Of a DNA stretch of 64,000 nt, positions 31,888 through 45,113 are shown piece by piece (within the stretch, counting starts at the first letter, position 1; every line of letters starts with the position of its first letter). This DNA is from Pseudozyma flocculosa PF-1 (Eukaryota > Basidiomycota > Ustilaginomycetes > Ustilaginales > Ustilaginaceae), in the NCBI RefSeq assembly GCF_000417875.1, contig NW_006920872.1:168197-232196 (forward strand), read 5' to 3'. The position numbers were made by a program, and so were the translations under genes. A model generated the notes under the pieces. That model did not search any database. It was not told the origin of the DNA and saw nothing but the letters and a program-made list of their open reading frames with translations.

Positions 31888-34800
31888 TCAGCTCGACCAT
31901 CGCGCCGACAGCGCCCGCCCGCGCACAATCGGTCGCGTCACCAGAATGCCCGCCGACAGGCCAGCAATCGTCAGCAGCAGCTGCGGCTTGTTGAACGTTT
32001 CTGTCGCAGTTCAACGTGGATCGGCCAGAGCAGCAAGCAAGGGCGGCGTCAGCGATCGGTCACCTCGTCTCGCCTCTCCCTGCCCGGACGACGGTTTGCG
32101 GGAGACCGGGCCCGCACGACGACGACGACTCACCTTGCAACACGTCAAACTGGCCGCTGGGTGCGTCGCGGGTCCAGAACATGTCGAGGCCATACGCGAG
32201 CACCAGGCTGGTGCTCTCGAGCAGCGCCGGCGCGCTCTGCAGCCGCTGCAGCTTGGCCACGGGGAAGACGTGGCTCAGCGTCCACTTTGGCTCGTTGGGG
32301 ATCAGCGGGTCGTACGGCACCATGTACTCCTCGGCCTCGCTCTTGCTCGGCTTGCCCAGCGGCCGCCGCGGGTCGAGCAGCTTGCGCGGCACGCTGACAA
32401 TCGTGTCGCGGTCCGTCGCCACCAGCAGGTTCTTGAGCGAGATGCCAAACTTGGTCGTCGTGCTGCCCAGCGCACGCACGCCGTGCGCAAAGAGGAACGT
32501 CTGCGCGTAGCTCAGCGGCGCAGTCGAGTTGCTGCCCGGGTTCGACGAGTCGCCGGTAAACGACGAAAAGTTGCCGCGCCACAGCCACGTCTGCTCGGCG
32601 CCCGGCTGCTCGTACAGCTCCGTCGACACCATGCGCGTCTGCAGGCCCTCGTCGGCCGTGCGCACCGCGTACGAGTAGACGATCCAGTTTTCGACAAAGC
32701 TCGCCTGGACGCCGCGCGACAGCTCGATGCCCTCGAGCTCGACCTCAAAGACGACCGAGCCGGTCACAGTGTCGAGCAGGTAGAGGTGCGCCGACGCCGT
32801 GGCGGGCGAGACGGTGGTGATCAGCTCGGCGTGCGGGTTGAGGTACTTGTAGAGCGTCGATCGGTCGCCGCGCACCCGACCCAGGCTGGCCACATGCTCG
32901 CTGACCTGCGCAATGCGCGAGACGATGGCCTCTCCCGCGGGGAGCGGCAGCTGCCACACCTGCTGCGAGGCGTGGACGCTGCTGACGACACCGCCCTCGG
33001 TCGCATGGCCGGTGAGCAGTTGCTTGCTCTCGACGCCGCTGGCGAGCGCAAAGTAGAACGACTCGGCCAGCGGCTCGAACGCCTGGGCTACGCTCAGCGT
33101 ATCGGGGAAGAGGTGGACCCGGTGGTCGCGGTCGACGATGCCCACCACCTGCTGCCGGCTGTCGGCGTCCTCGATGGGCAGCAGGAAGGCGTCGAGCGCC
33201 CGCCCCACGAAGATGGTGGCGCCGGCCTCGCTGCCCTCGGCAAATTCGCCCGTGAGCGGGTCGAGCTCAAACACGCGCGTGGCGACGATGCCCGCCTCGA
33301 GCTCGATCTCGGCCACGATGCTGATCAGCGGGCCGCGGCCGTCGGAGCTGAGCGGACGCACCAGCGACAGCAGCTTGACGTCGACCTTGGGCTCCGGCTC
33401 GCCCTCGCCCTGGCCGTAGCCGACCAGGCTCTTTTCCCACACGTACGTCTCCTTGCGGATCGTGTCGATGGCGTAGAGCTTGCCGCGCGTGGTGGCGGCG
33501 ATGACGAGCTTGCGGAAGCCGAAGGGGTCACGATAGAGGGTGGCGGTCGTGTTGGCCGACGCGACGCGCGGCGCCAGCGACGTAGGCTTCTCGTCTTCGG
33601 CCTTGACCTCCTTGACCGGCTTGTTGCCGGACTTGACCATGGTCGTGGTGCCCGACGTCGACGGGGCGGCGCCCGCCGACGAGGCATCGCCCGGCACGCC
33701 AACGGAGCCGCCGCCCGCCGCGGGCTCGAGGGCGCCATAGTCACCGCTGGCGAAGCGCCGTGCGAAGTTGACGAGGTACGACGGCAGGTCCTGCAGCGCA
33801 ATGACGTGGCGGATCAGGCGACCGACGAAGCGTTCGCGGTCCAGTGCGGCGGCACCGCCCTTGAGCGTGGTGAGCTTGCGCTCCGGCAGGTCGACGATGA
33901 GCGAGGCGGCGATCTGGGTGAGGCCTTCCTCGAGCAGCCACTGCGTCTTGTCCTCCTGGATCATGCGGATCGAGCCGCTCGAGGTGACGAGCGTGGCGCG
34001 CGTGACCAGCTGGTACTGCGACACTGGCGAAGCCTCAAAGGGCGCGGCGAGCACGTTGCCGTGCAGGTCGTGGTCGTACTGGAACGAGAAGCCGGTCACC
34101 TGGCCCTCGCCGCCGTTGCGGGCGTCGGCCCAGAAGGTATGGAAGTTGAGCAGGTGCTGGCCACGCGAGAAAAAGACGCGGTTGATGTAGGCGTGGCCGG
34201 CGCGGTCGTAGGTGCCCGAGTAGACGGCGTCGTGGGCGTCCTCCTCAAACTCCCACATCGAGTTCAACTTGCCGCGGGCGTCGACGCGCAGCACCTCGCC
34301 CATGCCGTCGGAGCGCTGGGCGATAAAGAGGCCGCGGTCACCGAGGCCGACGTCGGTGATGCTGGCAAAGGTCGAGTCTGCGGGGCGCTTGGAGTGGAGC
34401 ACCTGCGGCTGGGCGGCCTTGCCAGCAGCGGCATCGAGCGGGGCCACGCGGACAGTGCCGTCGGCATTGCGCCAGGCGACGTAGGGCCTGGCGCTGGCCG
34501 GATTGGGCGGGAGGTTGGGACGCGGGTTCCAGGGCAGGGACAGGAGGTCGGCGGAGCCGTTGGGCAGGTTGGACTGGATCTCGTGGGTGCTGAGCAGCTG
34601 TCCGCCGTGCGAGAGGGCGTAGACGACGATCTTGGACACGGTGGCGGCGGACGAGGCCGAGATGGCGGAGCGGGAGACGGCGATGGCGTAGACCTTGTCG
34701 GGCGTGGCTACGAGGCGGGCGAGCTTCTTGGTGGCCTGAGTGTCGTCAAGGTCCCACCTCCAGGCCTCCTTTCCGAAGCGGCCGTCGAGACGGCGGACGG

Positions 34801-35422
34801 TGCGGCCGTTGGCGAGCGTCAGCACGTCGCCGTCGGTCTTGGTCGAGTGGTTCGAGGGGAGGAAGACGGCGTCGACGCCGGGCGAGCCGGCCTCGGGGAG
34901 GATGCCATCGCGAACGTGGTGCTGCGATGCCTCCCAGATTACGTGGCCGGTGAGTCCGTGGTAGAGGCGGACGTTTGCGCCTCCTGCACCCGAGATCGAG
35001 AGGGCGTGGTCAGAGTGCTGCGTAAAGGCGATGACGCCGTCGTCATCGTCGAGCACCTGGCGCCACACGAGGGCGCCGTTGCGCGGGTTGATGGCGCCGA
35101 CGGCGTTGCTCTCGGTGGCCACAAAGATGGCGGTCTGGGCCTTGTCCCTGACGTCCTGCCACGGCTTAATCAGGCGATGGAAGCGGGGCGAGAGGTACTG
35201 GGTCGCGCTGTCCGACGAGACGTGTGGGACTCCGATCCGAGGCACATGCCAGTCGATCTTGCCGGCGTCGTGTCGAGACAGAGCCGAGGCGAAGAGAGGC
35301 AACCATGCCAGCGCGACGAGGGCGGCGAGCAGGAGCGAGGCAGCACCGAAACCGCGGCCGCCGCGGCCGCCGCGGCCGCCGCCGACGCCGCTGCTGCTGC
35401 TGCGAGCCTTGGGGCCCTTCAT
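31888..35422 (-). CDS. EMC1: ER membrane protein complex subunit 1, 2 exons, 1133 aa
   Basis: The large luminal subunit of the EMC, which inserts tail-anchored and multi-pass membrane proteins in the ER. Exon 1 is 35422-32134; exon 2 32000-31888 (TGA). After ATG 35422 there is a basic Ser/Gly-rich start and a hydrophobic signal segment (about residues 28-48). The luminal part has the EMC1 PQQ-like propeller pattern (FVATESNAVGAINPRNGALVWRQVL; DGVIAFTQHS). The C-terminal DUF1620 block contains PLLPIED-like FLLPIEDADSRQQVVGIVDRDHRVHLFP, RRPLGKPSKSEAEEYMVPYDPLIPNEPKWTLSH split over several motifs, and YGLDMFWTRDAPSGQFD. The small last exon supplies the membrane anchor (LLLTIAGLSAGILVTRPIV) and a basic cytosolic end. 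The upstream frame stays open to 35545, but the signal-like start supports 35422. Confidence 0.95.
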
Positions 35423-37314
35423 GGCAATCGAGAGACGCGGCGCGGCGTCAACGAGACGGGCCAGGCAAGACGCAGGAGTGATGCTAGGTGGCCGAATAGC
35501 GAGGTAGGAAGAGGGCGTCTCTGATGACGGGCGTCGATCTGGCAAAGAGAGGATGATGAGGGATGGGATGGACGAGGAGCCAGCGGGCGAGGTTCTTCCT
35601 GGTGGCCCCCTTTGGGGTGCCCCCTAGGCGCCTTGCTGGAGCCCAAAAGCCAAAGCGCCGAGGGGAGGTGAGGTGCCCCGTGCTCGCCCCTTGGCCCCAA
35701 CCCTGGCTGGCACTCGGACCCCCGTCGACGCTCGGAGCCGAAAAGCGCGACAGCCCCACCTCGCTGCTTGCTCACCCCGCACCGCTACGTACGCTCTCTT
35801 GCTTGCTTCTTCCTCGACTCGATTCGGGCGCAGCTCATTACCAAAGGAGTACTACCGTGCGCGCCCCGCGTTGGCGTCGAGGCGGCTTGCGATGACAGCG
35901 CAGGCGGCGCCGGAGCATCGCCATAACTTAGGCCGACCGACGGCCAAGGCGCGGACGATGACAGGCTAGGTCGATGAGCCTGGCCTGACTTTTTGTCCGC
36001 CGGGGCCGTCGAACTGCCGTCATGCTCTAGCTCTTCGGTCCGAGCTTGCGGCGTGGCCCTGCAGCAGCTGCTCTGCCTTGGGAGATGATGGTCGGCAGCA
36101 GCTGATCAGCAGAGCAGGAGGCAAGAGACGCGGCGCTGTGGTTGCAGCGCCCAGCGACTACCGGGGGCGCGCGGTCGCTGCGGCCCCAATACGGCGAGGC
36201 CCATCGACGCCCGCGGGATCATCAAGCCCTGCACTCTGTGCAAGGAAGCGTTCGAGGGGGCTTTTGAGCGGCCTGGCATGCCGCCGTCACCGTCGCTGTC
36301 TCCGTCGCCGCCACCGCCTTTTCAGCCCACGCGCGAGGGGAAAGGAGGCATAGCAGATGAGCGGCCTGGCTCGCAGGCAGGCAAGCAGGACAGGCTCGGG
36401 CAGGGTGATGGCCCCAGGCCTGGCCAGTCCGAGAGCCGGCAGGCGGGACAGGCCAGGGTTCAGCGCGACAGTCGCCCCGCGCCCGCGCCCGTCCCCGCAA
36501 AGCCAGCAAGCAGGGCCGGCTGGAGCAGGCGAGGTTGGTCAGTCGGGCGGGGGTCGGGCGGGGGGCCGACGCGGCAGGCCGTGGCAGGCCGTGGTCGTCG
36601 ACGTCGTCGTCGAAAACCCTGGCCCTGGCCTGGCCTGGCCCCCGAAGCAAAACCAGCTGTCCTGCCCCTCGGTCGCCATCGCCCTCTCTCTCCACACTCG
36701 ACCTACCATCCGCACTCTGCTTGCAAGCTGCTTGCTCCTGGCCTCTTGCCTTTGCCTACCGTGCATCCACATCCACCGCCTCTGTACGCTACCGCGTCGG
36801 CCTCGCACCGGGCCCGAGCCAGCACCTCGTGCCGAGTCGCCACCCTTCTCGCTGCCGGGAAAGCCGCCCGACGTGCCGCCCACGCTCACGCCCAGTCACC
36901 CCTGAGCCAGGGTGGGAGCGTTCTTGACTCCATCCCGCTGCCGGAGCTCGATCCGCCTCGTCGCCGTCGCAGCGTATCGTCCAACTCGACATTGCGCCTG
37001 TCTGGCCCCCGTCGGCCCCAACTCGGTCCGCTCTCGTCCGCTTCCGCTCGTCCGTCGGCCCCTCCCAGCTCGGATCCACCGTCGAATCTGATCGGCTCGG
37101 TCCGAGCCGCCGAGTCGTTCTCAGCCGCCTCCTAGGCCAGGCTGTTGAGCCGGCTTCGATCGCCTACCAGCTCGCTCGCACCGGACACACCGACATTGAG
37201 CGCCTTCATCTATCGTAGCAGCATCAGCAGCATCGCATCAGCGGCCAATAGGCAGGCGGGAGTGGCCCGCAGCATCGCGTCGCAGCACCTCGCCGCAGCA
37301 CACCGACCGGAAGC
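35423..37314. promoter_or_regulatory. 1.9 kb divergent intergenic region EMC1 / Zn2Cys6 regulator
   Basis: Holds both promoters. The regulator side is long, as is common for fungal transcription-factor genes. GCCTGG/CCAGGC-rich tracts lie at 36415-36460 and 36618-36645. The last 150 bp before ATG 37315 are rich in AGC. No gene recognised. Confidence 0.5.
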
Positions 37315-40205
37315 ATGCCGAAGGACAGGACCGACCCCAAAAAGACGATCCGTCGCGCCTGCGATGCCTGCCACCACCGCCGGGTCCGCTGCAACCACGC
37401 GAACCCGTGCGACAACTGCGTCAGGCTGGGCATCCCCTGCTCCTGGATCAAGGCATCCAAGGGCAAGCAGGCGTCTGGGAGGCGGATCGACCTGCTGCGC
37501 AAGGGCCACAACCCGGCCGCAGGCGATCTAGGCCCGGATGCGGTTGCCGCGTCGTCCTCGTCCTCGTTGCCGGCGGCGGGGCCGAGTGTGTCGACGGGCC
37601 AGCATGCCATGTCGCTCCAGTCAGCTCCCGTCGCGGCCGCTCACTACGCGCCACACGGCCAGATGAGCCCGCCGCAGGGCCATCCGCGCGACGGCGGCTC
37701 TTCGGGGAGATGGCGCGAATACGATGGCGGCGTTGGCGCTCAGGATGGTGCAGGGCCCTCGCAGTGGTCCCACCGGGACGCTGCGCGGTCGCCCCCGACA
37801 CCGTCCAGGACGGGTCCACCCCGCTACCTGCCGTCGACCAGCCAGGGCCTGTACCAGCAGACGTCGGCGCACCACCACGCCAACCCTCACTACAATGGCG
37901 CCGCGGAGCCTCCGCTGCATCCGCAGCACCACCAAAATCATCACCATCAACAGTCACTGCAGCAGCCGCAGCATGTCAACGGTCCGCCCTCGTCGATGCA
38001 GACTTCGGGCTCGACCCTGGCTGCGGCCTACGGCCTGCGATCACGGCGATCTTCATTGACTCCCGTGGCGCCCAGCTTCAATCCCTCCGACAACTTCAAC
38101 GAAGTGCTTGGCAACTCTTTCTCCGAGCTCGCGCCCGACGTGGCCGCCGGCTTCCGCCTGCCCGACTTTGGCACCTCGTTGGCCGATACCTACTTTAACG
38201 CGGCGCAGCAGCAATCGCAGGACGGCAGCCGTCGCAACGTGCTGATGGACATGCCGTACTTTGGCGGCAGCGGCGGCGGCGGCGCGGGCCCCGGCGGCGG
38301 GCCGGCAATGCCGCTGCCCGACGGGCCCGGTGGATTTGCGCCTGGCAACGGCAGCAACGGGCAGCGGCCGACGGTACTCGACGTGCTGGGCAAGAGCAAC
38401 CTGGCCCACGGCCGTCAGGACTCTACGCCCGGCTCTGTGTCGTACTCGGACATCAGCGCCATCGATCCGCAGTCGGACTCGCACCCACTCGCCGACTCGG
38501 TGCTGATCCCGACCATTGCCCTCTTTTTCGAGCGGCTGCAGAGCATCATGCCCGTCTTCACCCGCGCCTGGATCTTTAGCAAGCTCGACCAGAACGAGCA
38601 CCACGTCGACCCGCAGTTTGGCTCGATGCTGATCGCCATGTCGGCGTTTGCCCTGATCCAGCCGGTCGAGGCGTCGGACCCGGTGGCCATCCACGCCCGC
38701 AAGCGGCGGGTGCGCAAGCTGCTCCAGGAGGCGGTGCGGATGCGGACGAGCGCCTTTTTCGGCGAGAACCCGAGCCTCGAGGCGACTATGACTTCGTTCT
38801 TCATCTTTGGCACGCTTTTCGGCCTGGGCGAGGAAAACGCTGCGTGGTTCCGGCTGAGGGAGGCCGTGACGCTGGGCCACCTGCTCCGCCTGCACGAGCC
38901 GGCGGCGTACGAGTCGCTCGACAAGGCCGAGCAGGAGCGCAGGCTGCGGGCCTACTGGCTGCTCGCCATCACCGAGCGCGCCTACGCCATCCAGAGCGGC
39001 CACTCGATCACCTTCCGCGGCAACCCGCGCGCCGCCACTGCGGCGATCCGGCGCAAGTTTGACGTGTCGCAGCTCGAGGACTTTCCAAAGTGAGTGCTCC
39101 GGTGCCGAGCGAGCCGCCGCACCCGCACCTTGCAGCCACGACGATGACGACGACGATGACGACGGTTTGACTGACTCCCCGCTGGCCTCTTGAACCCGAA
39201 CGCCTGGCCTTCCCCCTGTTCACTCCCTGCAGCATCCAGTCCCGACTGTTTGACGTGGTCGACGAAAAGTTTGTTGACTGCTGGAACAAAAAGTGCCCCG
39301 GCAAGGGCTGCACCTACCTCGATGCGGAGCGCGCCATCTCGCTGCACGCGGCCATCATCGGCGCCGAAGAGGACCCGGATCCGCGACCATTGTCGGGCGC
39401 CGACGGCGATGCGCGCGGAGAACGCAACGGCGGCCATCCGACGGCGGCGCATTCGAATCCTGCCGCGACGTCATCGTCGTCGGCGGCGGGGGCTGGGCCC
39501 AAGGTCAAGCAGGAGCACCGCGGCAGCTCGGCGGGCTACGCGTCGACGTCGGACTGGCACAAGGCCAAGGTGCAAAAGGCCGACGTCGACGTGACGCGGC
39601 AGTGGCTGCTGAACCGGCTGTGGCTGACGTGCCTGTCGCACGAGCTGCTGACGCCGGACAACGAGCACTCGTGCCTGCGGATCGACTATGCGATCGACAT
39701 TGCGCGCGAGACGCTGCGGGTGTGCAACGCGCTGAGCCTGCGGAGCATGGAGGCGCACGGCATTGGGCTGACGCGCAAGCTCAACGACATTGCCCAGACG
39801 CTGGTGGTCGTCTGCCGCGAGTTTCCGGCGATTGCCATGTCGGTGCCGTACGAGGGCGATCCGATCAACCTGGCGCCGAGCCAGTTTGGCCCGCACACGG
39901 GACCCTCGCCGTCCGAGCACCACGGCTCGCCGACGCTGCACGGGACGACCGAGTCGCCGATCCAAGCCGCGTCGACGGGCACGACGGGCGCGGGCGGGCC
40001 CACTGCGACGACGCCGTTGGGGTCCAAGGCCTTTTCGCCGTCGTTTGCGATCGAGGCCATCCTTCACAAGTACCTGGACCTGTTCAAGCGCTTCCGGGGC
40101 GGCGACCACCCGTACCTGCCAGAGCTGGTCGAGGCGGTCAAGGAGCTGCCCAAGATGGCCGAGCTAAGCTTTGACAAGTTCCTGCGCGAGATGGGCCTGT
40201 TTTGA
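37315..40205 (+). CDS. Zn2Cys6 transcription factor with fungal middle homology region, 2 exons, 915 aa
   Basis: A DNA-binding regulator of the Gal4 type. Exons 37315-39089 and 39233-40205 (TGA). The N-terminal binuclear zinc cluster is intact: Cys 16, 19, 26, 32, 35 and 42 (CDACHHRRVRC ... CVRLGIPC), spacing C-x2-C-x6-C-x5-C-x2-C-x6-C, followed by a basic linker. A His/Gln/Pro-rich disordered region spans about 60-270. The fungal-specific domain starts near SVLIPTIALFFERLQSIMPVF and includes LREAVTLGHLLRLHEP and RAYWLLAITERAYAI, continuing across the intron into NIQSRLFDVVDEKFVDCWN. This domain order resembles regulators of sugar use (maltose/raffinose type). It is followed 2.6 kb downstream, same strand, by a sugar porter, which it may control; that is inference. 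The exon 1 end AA|GTGAGT would give TGA if unspliced. Confidence 0.92.
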
Positions 40206-42774
40206 GCCAGCCAGGGCCCGCGCGCCATCTGCTTCAGGTCTCGCCCACCCTCCTTCTCTCCTCTTTCCTCTCTCTCTCAGACTACTGAGCTTCCGCGCGC
40301 TATACCCCCACACACTCGCTCTCCCTCCCTCCCCTGCGTTCTTGACCCGCACTTGGCCATCACCTCGTCAACTTTCAATTTGGAGGCGGAGTGGGTGCGG
40401 TCCCCTCGTGAATCAACCCCTCGATTCCACCCTCTGTATTACTACCAGTCCCTACCGGCGCGCGGCTCCCCCTTTCTTATGTCGCCCCTTCTCCGCCGTT
40501 TGTTGCCGTGGCGCACCCCCTTCGCCTCGCTGTGGCTGTACAGTATCGCTACCTATTCGTCCCTGATTCGGCGTCACGGAATCCGTTGTATGATTCACCA
40601 GAGGCAGACGTGGGGGGCGGGGAGGAGTGTGGGAGCAGATGAGGCCAGGATGATCGGGAGCGGATCGGAGCGCCGACAGCGCGCGCGCGTGCCAGCGTAC
40701 CTCCGAAGCTTGGCCGTCTTTTGACATGTTGCGTTGGTCTTGGCTGACCGAGCTGGCGCCGCGAGCATGCGGGGACGGGGGGAGGGCTAGGCGCTGCTCA
40801 CTACTGTACTTGCTGGCTCTGATGGCCCCGGCCTCGTGGTTGACCGTTGCAGGTGCATGCCTGGCGGAGAAGGAGGCGGGATTGCGGAGGATTTCGCCCG
40901 GCTTGGCGTGGCGGGGAAAAGGAGTGCGAAAAAGGGCAAAGATAGAGGTGGCGGCGCCGGCCTGCCTTGACCCCCTCTACGACGAACCTCGATGGGTCGG
41001 TCCCCCTTGTCGACGAGCAGGCACAACACAGAGCGTGGAGCGAGCAGCGTCCAAGCGAGCGTCTTTGGCAGGCCTGTCGACGCTAGCGTACTGCAGGACC
41101 TTGACAGGCAACAGGGGCAGCGAGCCTCGACCGACGTGCATCAACCGTACGTGAGTCCGTTCGGGCTTGGCAGGCTCCGTTCGTCGGTCGGTCGGTCTGG
41201 CTGGACCGCGTGGACGACGAGGGGCCTGGCTTGATCAAATCTGAATGGCAGGCTCATGCTGTACGTGGGCATGATGGCCTGCCGCGGTGCTCGGTTGCCC
41301 GTGCAGACGCTCCCCGCGAGGTGTGAGCCTACCCTGTGGGGCTCCCCCTGGGCCATGGGTCGCCAACGATGCCGAGTGGCGGGCTGTACCGTTTGGACCT
41401 AACTTGCGCCCGCTGGCTCGAGCAGCCTGCGCCTACGGTTACCCTGCAGCGGGCAAAGGGCGCCCTGCCTGCCTGCCTGCCTGCCTGGCTGACCGCGTGC
41501 GCTGAGCGCTCCCCGCAACCCTGAATTTTGCCAGAGTGGCCACCGCCTCTGCCCGAATTGCGCCCCACTTTGCCACTCGGCTTCTTGCTGCCTGGCCTGC
41601 ACTGCGTGGCCGACCCGCTGTGGTGGGGTAACAAGGTTGTCTCTCTTCCACCACCACCATCACCATCACCATCGCCGCCGACGCGACTCGCTCGTGTCGT
41701 CCTGCCGGACTCGACCAACGGCCAAACTCGCTTCTCTCACCTCTCTTCTCCTTCAGCAGCCACAACCGCACCGGCCGCCCATCCCTCATGCGCTGGCCCC
41801 CGCATCCGAGCCACGGCCTAATCTCGGTCTAGAGGCCATCCACCCCCGCACCCGCTTGCCCGCCCGCCTGACTCGCCCTAGGCCTAGCCTCATCCAAGCG
41901 CTGCCTTCCCGCTCTTGCCTTCCCGTCGCCGTCACTGCCGCCGTCGTCGTCGTCTTCGGCGTGCTGCTCGGCGCCACTCTCGCCCCGTTGTGCGTTGCGT
42001 TGCCTTGCGCTCTGCCTTTCGTTCCTGTCGCACCTCGTCAACCGACCAACACGCAAGCTACCCCCCACACGCGCCTCTCACGCCTTCATAAACCCCTCGC
42101 CCTGATGCGCCCTTCGTCCTGTTCCGACCTCATCATCGTCCGACAAACGCCCCGGCTACTCTGGATCGTCTCTCCACCCTGACAGCGCCCGCCTGCCACA
42201 CCCCCGTGCGCCTTCCTGCGCCCCACCCTCCGACGCCTTCTCTGTTGAACCGCGGCCAGCCCCCAAACTCTGCCGTACCGCTCTCGTGGCTCCCCTCCCA
42301 CCACGCGCCCCTCCTTGATCCTTTTTCTGAGCCAGCGCCCAACCTCTCGACGCACCTCGGCCCGCAGCTCACCGTCATCGTCAGTGTCAGGCCACTCGCC
42401 CAGCCAAGCTCCTCAAACCACTGTCCTTGTTCTTCAAGTTTACCTCGCGTTGCACACCGTCGCCGCCACCGACAATAGGATTGTCCCGCCACCTCACGGC
42501 GTCTAGCTGGCCAGCTCTGCAGTCGCACCGCTCAGTCTCTTGGCTTCTGGCAGGACCAGCCCCGATCGGGTCGATCCCAGCCCATCCCGTCTTTATCTCG
42601 TTTCCTCTCATCCTCGACCTTCTTCCAACAAGCAGACGGACCAAGGATCAGCTAGACAGGAACCGACGCTGTCGTCGCCTCGCCCTTCAACATCCTCGTG
42701 CAACCGCGCCCTGCCCAATCATTATCGCTACCCTTGATTTATAGTCCGCCAGAATTGCCTTCTCGCATCCGAAG
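40206..42774. other. 2.6 kb region upstream of the sugar porter, no gene recognised
   Basis: The last kilobase (about 41640-42770) is pyrimidine-rich on the + strand, like a long CT-rich promoter and leader. TGCC repeats lie at 41466-41487. Open frames here give Pro/Arg/Ser-rich translations without family blocks. Confidence 0.5.
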
Positions 42775-44661
42775 ATGGACCCAGCCACCTGCAACGAGTC
42801 TCGATGTGCCTCTGGGCCTCCCCTCTCGCGGGGCGGCAGTCGCACCGACCAGTCCAACAAGATGGACACCTCGTCCAAGCTCTCGAGCGCTGGTGCATCC
42901 AACGTCGGCGACCTCGCCTACGGCGTCGACGACGTTGCTGCAGCGCCCCCAGCCGATGCCAAGATCTGGACCTGGACCGTCTTCATCACGGTCCTCACCA
43001 TTTCGCTCTCGGGCGCCACCTACGGCCTCGAGAATGCCATCATGAGCCCGCTCGCCGCCATGCCCCGCTTTGTCGAAAAGTTCCAGGGCGTCAACCCGGA
43101 CACCGGCGACCTTACCTTTACCGCAAGCCACCAGTCGATGCTCTTTTCCATCCCGCTGATTGGCACAATCGTGAGTCGTCCTCAGCCCGCGTGCGCGACG
43201 ATACGATCGCCTCTTAGCCTAGCTGGAGTCGGACTCTGACACTCGTTCGCTCGCGGCTTGCCCCACTCCAAACGACAGCTCGGCGCTATCCTCTCTTCGC
43301 CGCTGCAGAACCGGTTTGGTCGCAAGTGGACCCTGTTCTCGACGTACGTGTTCAGCATTCCTGCCACGCAGTTGCAGCTATGGTCGCCCAACCTCGCCGC
43401 CTTCATCATCGGCCGCCTGCTCAACGGCCTCTCGTACGGATGCGCGCTGTCCATCGGCCCGCTCTACCTGGCCGACGTGGTGCCCGCCAAGATCCGCGGT
43501 GGTGCCGTGGCCTCAACCAACCTGCTCACCATCCTAGCCAACCTGCTCGCCGCCATCTGCTGCTGGTCGACGGAGAAGACGTACAGCGACCGCCGGCAGT
43601 ACATGGTCCCGCTGGCGCTGCAGGCGGCGCTGCCGCTGCTCCTCCTGGTGCCGACGCCGCTGCTGCCGGAGTCGCCGGTGTGGTTCGTGCAAAAGGGCCG
43701 GATCGACGACGCGCGCAAGAGCCTGCGCAAGGTGCGCCCCGTCTCGGACGCGGCCATTGAGCACGAACTGGGCATCCTGATCCGCGGCGAGCAGGAGCGC
43801 AAGGACCTGGCCAAGGAGACGCGCTTCACCGACATCTTCGCGCGCGAGCACCTGGTGCGCACCATGGTGGCCGGCTCGTTTTTCGCCCTCAACCAGATCA
43901 GCGGCATCATCCTCAGCACGACGTACGCCACGATTTTCCTGACGCAAGTGGGCGTGGCGGATCCGTTTGTCCTCACCGTCTACGCATACGTCTGCCAGCT
44001 GGTGGCGGCGGCGCTGGCCATCTACGCCCTGGAGCGCGTCGGGCGGCGCTCGCTGGCGCTGCCCGGCTTCGTCGTGCTGACGGCCATCGACTTTGTCGCG
44101 GGCGCGCTGGCCTTTCGCTCGTCGGACCCGGCCATCGCCCAGACGATTGCCGGGCTGGCCATGGTGTTCAACTTTGTGTGGACGCTGTGCTTCTACTCGA
44201 TCTCGCTGCTGATGCCGTCGGAGCTGCCGACGCAGCGGCTGCGCAACTACACGATGTCGTACGCCATCGGGTGGGGCCAGACGACGGCCGTCGTCACGAC
44301 GCTCGCCGTGCCCCAGATCACGGCGGCCGATGCGGCCGGGCTGGGCGCCAAGGCGTACCTCATCTTTGGCGGGTGCATGGCGTGCATCACTGTCGCCGCG
44401 TTTTTCCTGCTGCCCGAGACCAAGGGCCGGACGTTTGTAGAGGTCGACGAGCTGTACGAGATGCGGATACCCGCCTGGCGGTGGAAGGCGGCCCAGATCA
44501 GCCTGGATCGGCAGAGGCACCGCTCCGTCGATCTCGGTCTCGGGACGGGGGCGGTGCCGGGTGGCGATACTGCTGCTGCTGCTGCTGCTGCTACGTCGAT
44601 CCAGTCGGAAAAGGCGGAAAAGGATCGAAACGTCACCACGACCAGCGTCGAGAGTGCCTAG
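42775..44661 (+). CDS. MFS sugar porter (hexose or alpha-glucoside type), 2 exons, 592 aa
   Basis: Predicted plasma-membrane sugar uniporter or proton symporter with twelve membrane segments. Exons 42775-43170 and 43279-44661 (TAG). Sugar-porter signatures: NRFGRKW after TM2, PLYLADVVPAKIRGG after TM4-5, LLPESPVWFVQKGR before the central loop, FFALNQISGI in TM7, ERVGRRSLALPG, and LLPETKGRTFVEVDELYEMRIPAWRW at the end of TM12. The ending (DELYE...RIPAW.W) resembles the alpha-glucoside/maltose permease branch more than glucose carriers, but substrate is not certain. A C-terminal tail contains a polyAla run from a GCT repeat. ATG 42775 is the first in frame; ATG 42862 is an alternative. It follows the Zn2Cys6 regulator on the same strand. 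Confidence 0.92.
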
Positions 44662-45113
44662 TTCTATACCCCCCCCTCCTCCCCTTCCTTGCCCCGTTGT
44701 CTTCCGCCAACCCCCCTTGCTTGCTTGCTTGCTTGCCTCGTCGATCCCTGCAGAATGCTATTGATAATCGATTCAATCAGATACAGGTGGTTGCTCGCTT
44801 GTCGCGCCTTGACAATGAGATGGAGGGACCGGGGGAGGACCGAGTAGAAGAGGCGAGGCTGGCAGAGTAGAGTACATACGGTACATGGACAGGGCAGATG
44901 AACGGGGCGGGCGACGAGAGAGAGAGAGAGGGAGCTGCGGTGACTAGGCCGGAACATGACATGAGAAAGAGTGAGGGGGAGAGAGAGAGGGGGGAAAGAA
45001 ACACGGAAGGCTGACAGGACATGGACGAGGTCGGCGTCGACCACGTCCCCAGAGACCAGACGAGACGAGGCTAGAGCGGGGCGGGGCGGGGTGGGGGCAC
45101 GTCCGACGAGCAA
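44662..45113. other. Convergent 3' flanks of the sugar porter and bHLH genes
   Basis: 452 bp with (TTGC)n at about 44718-44737 and GA-rich runs near 44918-44935 and 44975-45000. No gene recognised. Confidence 0.6.

Noticed and set aside
31727..35524. A 1265-codon open frame on the + strand opposite EMC1
   Set aside because: It is the antisense mirror of a GC-rich coding sequence. Its translation is Arg/Val/Gly-rich without family blocks, while the complement encodes clear EMC1.
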